Assembly (NCBI GenBank): GCA_964019165.1
Contig: OZ025274.1
Location: forward strand, 11,766,407 to 11,830,406
Reading direction: 5' to 3'
DNA from: Mastigias papua
Taxonomy: Eukaryota; Cnidaria; Scyphozoa; Rhizostomeae; Mastigiidae
DNA: 64,000 bases
A program made the position numbers and the translations under genes. How positions within the stretch are numbered: the stretch's first letter is position 1; the number at the start of each line of letters is the position of its first letter. The notes below the pieces were generated by a model. The model searched no databases. It was not told the origin of the DNA and was given only the letters and a program-made list of their open reading frames with translations. Of this stretch, positions 37,354 to 49,000 are shown in pieces.

Positions 37354-37776
37354 CCCAGGGGGTACCCCTACATCTCTATACGGGGGATCCATGTCAATAT
37401 TAGGGGTTTGGGATTTTACATAAACAATCATATTTGGGATCTGTGAAGAACAGCCTTAAAAAAATCAATATTTGGGGTTTGAGAATTACAGCATAAGAAA
37501 TATTCAATATTTGGGGTCTTAGAATTGACAACTAAGTTGTAAAAGAAAAACAAATTTTAAAGTTTTAATACCATAAATACGACAACGATAACCTGATTAT
37601 AAATGATATTTAGGTAATGTCCACACTTTAATGCTTAGAAAAATTCTTCATTACTATTAAAAATTTTGAGACTCAATATTTAGGGTTCCTCTAAACTGTG
37701 ACTTAATATTTCGGGGTCAGCTACAAATTGCTAACATGGACCCCCCGTATAGAGAAGTAGTGAATATCCCCCTGGG
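37354..37776. mobile_element. MITE with 8-bp target duplication TTGTTACC
   Basis: Imperfect terminal inverted repeats of about 45 bp: CCCAGGGGGTA and CTCTATACGGGGGATCCATG at the left, matched by the inverse at the right (CATGGACCCCCCGTATAGAG ... CCCCCTGGG). TTGTTACC flanks both sides (37346-37353, 37777-37784). The interior has five imperfect AATATTTGGGGT repeats. No coding capacity. The 8-bp duplication suggests hAT-type mobilisation. Confidence 0.85.
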
Positions 37777-37914
37777 TTGTTACCCGTATTGTATAATCTA
37801 TGAGTTCCAACAGAAGGCACCAAAATGACTAAGACTCATTGATGCCATAACCATGTCACTATTGTTGATATATTGCTACAGCAGATAGACCACCTCATAA
37901 AGAAAGCTGGCAGT

Positions 37915-38145
37915 TGGGATCACAGGCATAGCAGACGGGGAAGCTGGGAGGGCTGTAGTTCTCCCGCAGTTGGATAGAATATTTTATTCGGGGGAATTTC
38001 TTCAGAACAAATAGTTTTTCTGAAAATCGCTGTAACTTAATAAGGCCAGACAACAATCTCATTCGAGCAAAGTATTATTGATTCGGCCAGAAAGTTTGCA
38101 GCCCCCTAAATTTAAAGTCCCCCTACGCCCATGGTCATGATATTA
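37915..38145. mobile_element. Possible old hAT-like element
   Basis: GGCATAGCAGACGGGG at the left and CCCCCTACGCCCATG at the right are roughly inverse. There is no clean target duplication. Confidence 0.3.
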
Positions 38146-39529
38146 TGCAATTCTTAACGTAGGATTGCTAGGCTACTATAGACTTTGTTCACGGGGTGCT
38201 GCATGTTGTTAAAAATGCAGCTTTTTATCTGTTTTTGAACTTCCATTTACATGAAACCGGCAATTTTGAGTGACTGGAAATGTGGAATTTTTTAACAAAT
38301 AGCAGTTTGTGGGCAAGACTCAAGAAATTAGCCTGTTCTCGGGTTTGGTGCAATGTTTAGGGTGGACTTTCTTCTTATTTATTCTTCAATGTTTAACAGC
38401 AAGAGATGGCCTACCGGCATAGTTCCCGTAAGGGCAATGATTGCAATTTGGCATCAAGCATTTTGCGCATGCTTAAGTCTGATTTCAACAGATTTTTCCA
38501 GGACATTTCCGTCTCCATGTGAAAAGATATATTAGATGAAGTTCTCAACAGGCACTTCTATAATCATCAGCTGAAAATTTGCACTACTTATTCATAGCTG
38601 ATGGTGACAGGAGTAGCTTTCTAAACTTTCGTTGATAGTCTTGGACGTGGTCCGCAAAATTCAGGCTGTAGTCTAAGGTCTCCTTTAACTACTGTACTGC
38701 AACATCTTTCAGTTGCTCCCTTCGTCTCTGGTTCCCTTTCTGGGGGTACCTATACTGTGATGCTTTAAACGGTGCACATCTCTTCTAGCCAGCATGCGAA
38801 GGAGCATCGGTACAGCTTGCTAACGCATAACTGGTATAAATGTTATCACCGGCAAAAAAATCCCAACCTCAAAAGTATCAAAGCAAGAAAATAGATGACA
38901 GTGATGTATATTGAAACAAAAATCCACCAATCGATCTGGAAAATAGATTACTGTGTATGTAATTGCACATAGTGAGCTAGATGTAGATATTAATGTAAAC
39001 TAAGTCGATCAAATCAAATCACATAAAATCAATGAAATCTCTGAAGAAGAATTCAATTTCAATTTCCTCTACATTACTTGCTTTGACTGTAGATAGGCCA
39101 AGTGAAGTTCAGTTCTCTATTTTAATCAAAATTATCATAATATTCTAATATCTTTGTAACTTAATCCTTCTATACCATATAAAATATATCTAAATTAACA
39201 AACATAGCTTTTCTCTCTTTCATTCACTTAACTGAATCTGCAAAATATACAAAATACATATTCCTCGTACTAATTTAATATCAGTAAAGTGAAACAACAG
39301 GGGTTCATTAACTTCGAAGACACAAATCGAAAACTCGCACAAAATTCCCTATGCTCAGTCAATGAATGCACTCTTGTTCAGGAGAACCAGATAATTTGTG
39401 CCAAGACTAAATGTTCCTACTTTTTCAACTATTTGGACTCGAATGTTCTTAAAACTATTCTTATTGCAAGAGTGATTTATTGTAAATATTTGAGAAAACT
39501 GTAATTTACAGTTTATAGAACATTCAGGC

Positions 39530-39740
39530 GGGCTACTTTTGAAAATAAAGCAATCAATGCTAGTGTTTACTAGCATGATCATCAGAATTTGTTTGCCAAA
39601 AGAATGTTGGTAATTGAATGCTTGTGAAAATTCTCATGCGAATCTGAGCATTTTACAGCAGTGCTCTTATCTTTCTAGCAAATCGCTGCAGTGGTCTTAT
39701 AACATGTGTTCATATAAAACAAAGACTGCATCCGCAAAGC
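39530..39740. repeat. Dispersed repeat, copy A
   Basis: Shares an ordered series of blocks with 58740-58960: GAAAATAAAG, CCAAAAGAATG, TAATTGA-TGCT-GTGAAA, TTCTCAT, then TTCTTAT-like and GT(T)CATATAAAA blocks. Diverged, non-coding. Confidence 0.65.
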
Positions 39741-39769
39741 AGTAAGAAATAATTCTGGACGAGTGGCAT

Positions 39770-41240
39770 AGTGATAAAGACAATTGAGCAGGATGTTTCA
39801 CATTCCAGAAAGCGCTTTCGTGCTGGTAATGAATGCCAGTGTATATGTAATTTTTATGAGAAAGTGGTTTATACTAAAGCAGTACTCGGCTGCTCAAAAG
39901 TCAAATAGGTTCAGTACTGGATTTAAGTTTTATGTTTGTGTAGTGCCTGTCTGCCTGCGTAACACTACAATGGTACAAAAGGTCGAATATTCTTGTTAAG
40001 AAAGTCTTAAGAACGTTATAGTGTTGAAATTATGAAAAAGCTAATAAATTTTCAGCACTGAATGAAAATAATCCTTACAAAAAACTTTTAATGACTAAAG
40101 TAGTAAGAAAATGTCGGTTCTGAAATCATGACGGTTTCAGTACTGGGCAAAAAAACTTTTATGAGAAAAAACGTGTACACCTCACAAATCTTCAAAAGCA
40201 TACTTAGTTTCAATCTACAACTGTAAATGTACTGCTCCATGTGTCTACAGGATCATAGTACCGAAACTTCATACTTAGAAGGGTGCTAGCAATAATAACA
40301 GCCAATTCATATGGCCTACGCACTGGGTTTCAAACTTTGAAATCTATATTTGTAGCACTAAGGAATAATTCCATTTTACAAAGAAATAGTGCATATTGTA
40401 TATTGACATCTGAATCAAAAAGAAAGGTATAACTTGTTTCTGATCCAAAGAGCTGCTCTATAGATATCGGACAAAATACCTACATACCACTTTCTCTACT
40501 CTATTGCTGAGTGCATTGATTAAATAACCATTCCCTGTCAACGACATTAATGGCATTTTCTGTGGAAGCGCCTATTGCTCTGACTTCACTCACAGCTTAT
40601 TTAGGAGTATGAGTTACGTACGAACTCTTCAAAGTGAAAATTTGTCTCCGCAAAATATCACTAATTTAGCTACCAGGATATGATTCTTACATAATGAATA
40701 GATATGGTCGTATTACAATGTAAATCAAAAGATTCGTCCTGATTCCATCTTCTGCGACATTCCTGTCATAGAATTAAAACAGACTAACAAAGACTATGAT
40801 GACACGGATATGGCTAACCAAACCAGGATTCCAGTTCGAAGTTCTAGGCCATATCCGCATTCTGCATACAACGCGTATTTTGTAAGAAAATGTTCCACTA
40901 GAAAGCGGTACTCGACTGTTAAAAAACTTGAGAAATCTCAGCACTGAATTTTCTGGGACCTAAGAAAGTTGATAAGTTAATATGCATCTGAAATCCCAAT
41001 TTTCACACATGCCCACGATTTGTTTTGATTACTTTGATCAGGTTTCCTGTAATAACCTACGTCTTTCAGTTTAATGCTAATGCAATGCCTGTATGTCAGT
41101 ATAACACTGCAGTGTTAGACACACTCGAATATTCTTGGCAAGAGAGTCCTACGAAAGTTATAATGTTGAAATCATGAAAAACCAAGACAATTTCAGTATT
41201 AGGTGAAAAACATTCTTATAACAAAAACGTGTAATGAGCA
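39770..41240. repeat. Diverged duplicated block(s)
   Basis: 39860-40200 and 40880-41240 share TCAGCACTGAAT, GAATATTCTTG, AAGAGTCCTA/AAGTCTTAAG, GTTATA-TGTTGAAAT-ATGAAAAA, TTCAGTA(C)T and an AAAACGTGTA end. No gene was recognised. ORFs here (39784-39999) are within the repeat. Confidence 0.55.
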
Positions 41241-42280
41241 AACGCATAGTACTTAAGTGAAAAAGGATTCTAGGCTAAGTACATTGGTTGTATGGGCCAC
41301 ACTGAATGAAGTTCATGCCCAAAGAAAGGGCCTATCCTGCTTGATGAAAGGGTGTGTTATGCTTGATAAAACGAAAACTGAATCAAAAGATGGGGCAAAA
41401 CCATGCAAAACCTAATTTGGGTTATTTTCCGTAATCTCCATAATATACTCATGCAAAAAGCAGCAGCGAATGAGCGACATAAATGAAATTTTCCGGAATT
41501 GCCTGAGCAGTGTATGAGTGGCCTAAAATTGCACAAAAGTCTCCTTTCTTCCTTACCGAGGAGTTGCGTTGCTACACCTCGTGTATTTTCCCTATAATTT
41601 CGCCTCCGCCCAAAGCTTCTTGAGCTTCTTGCCACTGAAAAGGAACAAGAGAAGAAACGAAGGCCTCTCCTTCTTCGCTGCAATGTGTGAAGGGATAGAC
41701 ACAACACGCAAGGAACAACGAATCAAACGATACCATACCCAACTGCAAAGTGGAAACCACACGTAGTTTTATGGCTTACCGTCAGCATCACATAAAGTTA
41801 TAGTTTCGTCAAAAGCCATCAATATGGAGTGGCATTTCATAGGTTACAAATTTTCTCACTCTTGATTCTTATACGCGTTTTTTATTTCATGAAAGAGCTT
41901 ACTTTCGCCCAGAACTAACACTCTCCTAGCTTTTTCATGATTTCAATACTGACACTTTCAAAAGAAATTCCCAGCTAGACTATTCTAGTTTGTGTAGACC
42001 GATAAACGCTACAAAAACATAATGCTGAAATACATATAATTCCAGTGAGAAAATATACAGCTTAAGAAGTGCCAGTCCATATTGATAAGAAAGCTTGCGT
42101 GAAAATTGGAACTCAAGTGCGTGCCAACTAATCAACTTTCTTAGGCTCCAGACATCCAGCACTGAACTTCTTAAACTGTTTGAGTAGCTGATTACTGCCT
42201 TCTTGTTAACATTCTCTTATAAAAAACGTACACTCCTACTCCAAACGAAACAAAGTGCTGCTTTAAAAGCCATATCCCGA

Positions 42281-42434
42281 CAGGACCGTAGCCAAGGGGG
42301 GTCTGGGGGGGCAAGACCCCCTGGACTTTTGAAATTTGACTCTGTGCCTTCCCTAAAAACATGAATTATATAGATATATGTATTATATATATTGGCTGTG
42401 CCTCCTTTGTGAATTCAAGCTGGCTACGGGCCTG
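42281..42434. mobile_element. hAT-like MITE, 154 bp, with 8-bp target duplication
   Basis: Ends CAGGACCGTAGCCA and TGGCTACGGGCCTG are near-inverse. Exact TATCCCGA direct repeats are at 42273-42280 and 42435-42442. Non-coding interior. Confidence 0.9.
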
Positions 42435-42699
42435 TATCCCGAGAAACAAATACAATCGCAACGTCCAAGTCTCTCTTCAACAAAACCAGCATCTTTAATT
42501 TCCTATAGTAGAGGATCACGCCACTTTCTCCGAAGTTGCTTTCAATAGTAATCTTGAGTCCCGAATAAACGTTCCCTTCTCGCTTATCAATTTTTCGAAA
42601 AAATCCACCCAGGACATCCCAATTCCAGATCCCCTGTTTGTTATTTTTTGTCAGTAATTCGATCGAGCATTGAGTAGCTTGAGAAATCATGCTTTTCAT
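42424..42699 (-). CDS. Unrecognised ORF truncated by a MITE
   Basis: A 91-codon minus-strand frame (MKSMISQATQCSIELLTKNN ...) starts 254 bp downstream of the oxidase stop. Its last codons run into the MITE at 42281-42434. Dropping the MITE and one TSD copy extends the frame about 18 codons to a stop near 42220. I recognise no family. It may be chance, part of the oxidase 3' UTR, or a remnant exon. Confidence 0.2.
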   Translation of the reverse strand: MKSMISQATQCSIELLTKNNKQGIWNWDVLGGFFRKIDKREGNVYSGLKITIESNFGESGVILYYRKLKMLVLLKRDLDVAIVFVSRDTGP

Positions 42700-42952
42700 T
42701 TTGTTTACGGTTGAACTGAGTTGTGAAACTCGTCCATAGCTATTATAATTAGAGAGGTTTTCGACCCACCCCGGATATTCCAGTCATCGGTTTACTACAA
42801 TTTCAGGAAATTTCCAACCCCCTATTATTTCAAATCCCCACCGTCTATTCAGGACTTAAGAATAGCTAAAATATGTCGCATATGAAAAGATACAAAAATT
42901 TGCCAATGCTAACATTAGGCATAATATAGTACGATAATAAGTGGAAACGACC

Positions 42953-43080
42953 TCAGAGATATGACTTCACTTTCTGGAATCTATTCACTCGGAAGGGGTA
43001 AATATCATATGATGGATTTCTGTTCTGCAACAGCTCCCGGAGTAATTTGCCAACAACTGGAGCCAATTTAAAGCCATGAC
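42953..43080 (-). CDS. PIPOX: Oxidase exon 9 and stop
   Basis: Residues 349-389: [20 protein letters not shown] to QKVKSYL, stop TGA at 42953-42955. GHGFKLxPVxGK is conserved in the family. Confidence 0.92.
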
Positions 43081-46000
43081 CTGAAAAATAATATTGATTA
43101 CATAGTCTCATGACTTACATGGCATCAAAGAAAACACAATTTTTCGTAATTCTGAAGAGAACATAAGGGCAGAAAAATAAGAAGTCAGAACACAAGCTGG
43201 AGCAGGCAATTAGAGCAAACGGAACAGCTCGGCAAAACTATATATATTTCTGAAAGGATATTCTACGAATACCATAGGACTTTCATTACCATAAATATGA
43301 AATGCATGGGGAGGGGGGGGGGGAGGAGTGAAGATCTTAGAACGAAGCAGTATACATGGAAATGAGATAGGCAAAACAATGGAAATTATGATGAGAACTG
43401 GATGGGTTTTCTAATTGTTCATGACTCCTGGTTGTTCGTATTGCAATTTCTAATCCCCGAAATGAATAGCAAGTGCTTTCTCAGCCTCAAAAGGGAAAAC
43501 TATTCTAACAGGTTAACAGCTACTGTTCGTTTCAACTTTTAAGACCAGAACGACGACAGAAGGAGAGAGCATTGCTTCTTTGATTTGGTACATCCAAGGA
43601 ATTTGACATGGTCCGGTTTCTACGGATCGGCGGATCCGGTTGGATCATCCCACTGAGTCATCCTCAGTTATTGAGGGAAGTGAACAAAAAGTTTATATTG
43701 AGTATGAAAAATAAACTGGATCAAAAACACATGATGTAAAAGGACGTATAAGAGAGCACTAGTAAAGAACCAGAACGCACGAGAAAGCACAGTACGAAAA
43801 GGTATTGTGATGACAGCAGACAAACAGAAGCAAAGGCAAACAATACATGAGGCAGAAGCGAGATTAGAACAGCACCATAGAAATAGATGATCGTTGGGAA
43901 TTAATCCATAGGTATGAGGAGGCCCTCATATAGAAGAGTAGATCGTATGAATTATCCGTATTGGTAATTACACAAAAATCCTCAATGGAAGCACTACGAC
44001 TTCTTAACACCACTAACATCTACAAAATATAGATTCTTTCTCCTTCATCAAAAAATCTCTCCTTTCCTAATAAAAATTATTTTATGACTAGCTATGATGT
44101 CGTCAGGTTATTTACCAACATCTTTCTAAATGAGGTTATTTACTTGCGAACTGATGTAGTTTTTGAAAATCATTTGCAATTTACTGTGGTGATTGTAAGT
44201 CTGATCCTATCAATACAATCACTTTATTTAAAGATAAAAATAACTTCTATTTGTTTCTAGATCACATCAATTGCTACCATTCCAGCATTAAGTTCACTGT
44301 TCAAATAGAGCAGAATGGTTCATTATCATTTCTAGACATCCTACTTAGTAAAGAGGGTGTTAACTTTTCCATAAGCCCCTTTAGGAAACAGACCTTCACA
44401 GGGTTATAAACAGGTTTTGCTAGCCATAGTCCATCTCGTTGCAAAATTAATTTGGCTAGTGTCTCCGATTTTCGTACATTTCATATATGCTTATCTTTTG
44501 TTAACTTTCATAAGGAATCGCTAAAATTAAGCAAAAATATTGTTAGAAAATCAAATCGACAAACCTTTCGAACACCCCCCTCACTAGCTGAAAATTATTC
44601 AAGTATCACTCAAAATGTCTTAATGGAATAGCCTTAACTTGATTTGCTTATTTAAAACAACTGGAAGGACTGTGTCGAAATCAATACTATTCATTTCCTA
44701 TCATAGTTACATGTGTAACACAAAATAAACACGAACTGCAACAAATATACGAAATTTCGATACGACGATTCGAAACCATGGCACTTCTTTGCCATTTACA
44801 TTTATGTTTAGAATCCTATAGGTTTCAATAGCTCTTCAAAAGCAGCAGTTGGTGTGAGACCTAGAGAATCATTGTCAGTCAAGTCACACGAGGACAGTAG
44901 ATCTATACAAATAAGCCTAGTATATCCAAGAAGACATAGGATATTAATTCTCTACAACACTAAGCAAGTGATTCTCTATAAAATATTCCATTGCTAGTGT
45001 GAAAAATATTTCAAAATTCTCAAATATTCGAACAACAAGCGATGGGATGAATGGTACCTTACAGAAGTCAATTTTAAACACAAATCTGAATTCGGGCGAG
45101 TTGTTGATTACAAATGCAATAAACAGAAGCCTCATTATGGTAGATAAGACAGCAAGTATGTTACAGCTCTTGTACAACTTTCAACAATATATTCGACTGC
45201 ACAAACAAGCAACCATCGTAAGAGGAGTAAAATCTTATAATAAGCAAGTAAGAAATGACACGTGTCATCTTCCTATTTGTACAGAACAAGCCTCTACTCT
45301 GGTGATGACTGTTTGTAAGTCAAATATATAATTGTGAAGTTTTAAGAGAGCTGTAACATCCTGGGTGTCTTATTAGCCGTAATGGTGCTTTGTAAGTAAG
45401 CCATTCTCTCTTGCAAACAATAAATTTCTATAGCAGATCTGCTGCACTTTGGCAAATCTGTCACAACATTCGCAAGCCAAGCCAATCATCTATCTTATAA
45501 ATGATTTATTACTTTTGCAATCATTAATTTCTATCGTGACTGACTTAATTGTTTCTAAAATCATCACTTCATCCCTTAATCAGTCATTTTATCTGGAATA
45601 ACTGACTTGTTTAAGGTATCATTCATATGTTTCTCAAATCAATCATTTCTCTCTAAATTATTCATTTCTGTGGCAAACTATTCACTACTTTTGAGGCTCA
45701 AATCAAGCGTTTTCAAAGCATTCATTTCTACAGTAAATCATTAACTACTATTGGAAATCAATAACTTCATTTCAAATCAATCATTTCTCTCGGAAGTTAT
45801 TGAGTTCGTTCATAAATCATTTATTTCTTTTCGAATTCATGTATTTTGTTATAAATAATTGACTTCAACACAAAACCAATCATTCTTTAGCAAACCGCTC
45901 ATTTACTCTGTACATCATCAATTCCCTAATATGCTCTCTTCCTAGATAACAAAGAATTCATGATTCTCGCTTTTTTTACGTCAAGACAGATGAAAGATGA

Positions 46001-49000
46001 AAGATAGAGAACCACTTGCCGTCTTCACACTTGGTGTTGTTACTGTTTACAGTTACCTTGCGGCATTATAGCTCTATGTGAAAGCCTTCACATTTTGCGC
46101 AAAAAATTCAGGGCATGGGGGCACTCCTTGTATTATCTCACCTGAAAATCCTGCTCCGATGATAATATTGTTGTATCTAGGATGTCGGTCGATAATAAAA
46201 TCATCATCTGGAGTTGACTGAAACACAAGATTGATAATCAAAATCTTGCCAAACAAGATACTTAAATCAGATGTAAAATGGAATAGATGTTACAACCCAT
46301 TGAAGGAGATGACAATTACTCGCTATAGTCTGTGTTGCAAGGATTATCAGCACCCCGAAACGACCATAACTCAAGTATTGAAGCAATAACTAAATTCTCA
46401 AGCAAGTAGTTAAGCATCATATCTTAGTTGTCCATTTTATAATAACAACTATATTAACTAAGAATTGATGCAAAACCTACAAAGCTCTATTCTTTAAACA
46501 ATCTACTTTGATGAGACTCAATAATCAGTATAGAAAACACCATAATTCACAGTCTAAAGTATTTCGCTAAGTCATCTATAGACATCCATGGTATTTAAGA
46601 GATGATTCTCAAATAGAAACACAAAACATCAATTTAATTTTCATATGAAATTGACCAAATTCAATACTGGCCCCGCAGTCATGAACAACATACCGTAAAT
46701 CCTCGAATTAGCCCCCTGGGGGCTTATTTATTTTTGATGCTTTTTGGGTTGGGGCTTATTCGAGGGGGGCTTATAAAATTATTTGACAAATGCCGTATAA
46801 AAAGCTCATTGTCAAAGCTCCATTTCTCCATACTATTACAAGAACAGTATAAATCTGAGCATTAGTCTTTATGAAAGTCTTCATCGTCATCAAGGGTGGG
46901 GGCTTATTCGAGGGGGGAGCTTATTAAAAATTTGAAGTTCTAGCATGGGGGCTTATTCGAGGGGGGAGGCTAATTCGAGAGTTTACGGTACAAGAATACC
47001 AATACTGCTAACATAAACTCCGAGAAAGGGCTTCACGGTAGTCAGCCATTTACAAGTACAGCCTGAGTCTGGAAAAGTCTAGAGATACGTAAAACCTAAT
47101 GTCGTCCCTCAGGCTACCATGGCATTGGTCTGTTTCTAAAATTCACATACCAAACCAAAATCATACTACATTCTAAAGCAAATTTCCTGCTACCATATTG
47201 TAACATTAATCTGGCTTTGAAAGTACTCGACTAAATTTGAAACTAAAGATTTAATTCATAATTCATAGCCTAAATTCCACATAATCAAAATGCAACCAGT
47301 CTTAAAATAAATTATATGATGTCAGAACGTCGGTGTACTTTACAAACTCAAATTTCCTTTAAACAAAGTGCATGTAACGACAAATTTATCATATTAATTC
47401 TTATCTTAAATCAATGCTGTCTTGGTTTCAATTGCAATTGCCAAGGATTTAGTAGAATCAGTACGCGGATTATTTTTATATCTCTAAGGTCATGAAACTG
47501 ATCGATTGGACATAAAGAAATTCCTATCAAAATTTACCAACTAAATTCTGAGCATTGTCTAAAAAGCAAGCTATAAATAGGAACAATACAAGTTGATAGA
47601 AGATTCAGAGGAAGATATCAGCAAAAAACAGACTAAAAGTAAAACAAAAGCGAATACAAAACGACGGTATGAGAAGTAAACAAACCCAAATAGTAATTCT
47701 AACGATAAAGAATACATGATAAAATTGATCCCAAAACGAATCAGAGCATCTACATTGCCAGCCAAAAGACCTGGAGCACTTACACTGCTTTTTGATACAT
47801 AGAGCAGATTCGTTACTCCCTCTCAGAGCAATGTTGAGTTAAACAGATTTTAGTAAAAAAGTAGATTTTGTTCTCAAATAACACTCAGGCAACAAAGGGA
47901 CCATACATTTATGACGTCGTGAATAGCTGAGCTATTTTTTACCCCTCCCTCCCCTAATTGAGCAACGTCGTCTCAACAAGCAAGCTCACCCTCATTTCTA
48001 GCGATGAAAGACGTCGAATTTTGCTAAACTCCCCCCTCCCATTTCACCCAAATAATGTATGTAAGGCGAAGAGAAGACCAACTTTAATCGCAACAGCTAC
48101 TCTTGATGCTTTCTCCTAGATAAAATTTAGAACTTTCTAAAGAACATTAACAATTATAATCCAATTCTATAGCCCTTTTGCCAATCGTTCATCTTCGGCA
48201 ACAGAATTAATAAAAATTAAGGCAACCTCTAAATGATATATTATTATAGACTATCATGACTTTGCACAACTTTCGAGAATCATTGTGACGACGTCGACAA
48301 GAGTATACCGCCCCCCTCCCCTCTACGCATACGTCGTAAAACATCGAGTATTGACAATGCTCTTCTTCCCTTTACCGGACAACGTCATATATGTATGACC
48401 CCTAAGCCTCTATCTCAATATTGTTTTCTGGGGTGAGGAGATCACTAACTTTCACATTTAATTGGAAATTTGCTATTGTCAAACAAACTCCATTATTCAG
48501 TGGGTGCTACAAGGACTTTTGGCAGTGACTATACAGAACGTAAAGAAATAATAAAAGCACTCAATCATACAGCGGAGGAATAAAAGCGTGAGCGGACATA
48601 CCATGTACATGCACTGTTCAACAATGCTGGGTTTAGTATCAATATCTTTAAAATGCTCTTTGATGTAATCTCCAATTTCACGGGCATCACTGTCCAAGGA
48701 GGAAGAACTGTCACGTGAATCTGGATCAACATTACAGCCATGGTGCAAACAGATCTAGAAAAACATTTTAGCAAGAATCCATTTCAAAACATTGTGAATC
48801 AAGTGCTGACACTAGCTGATGAGCGCTGCAGCACGGCTAAAAAGTAATTTGCACTATAGAGCAGCTCACTCCATATATCGGCAAAATTTCCTTCGTCCTT
48901 TGTTTACAATACAATATATTTATGTATTCTGACTACCATCACTGTTAAGAATGTTGACAGAGATTTACGGATACATTATACTAAAATAAAGAAATGAAAC

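Noticed and set aside
41357..41766. Overlapping ORFs on both strands (62-116 codons)
   Set aside because: No recognisable family, no splice sites that join them to neighbours, composition like the surrounding intergenic DNA.
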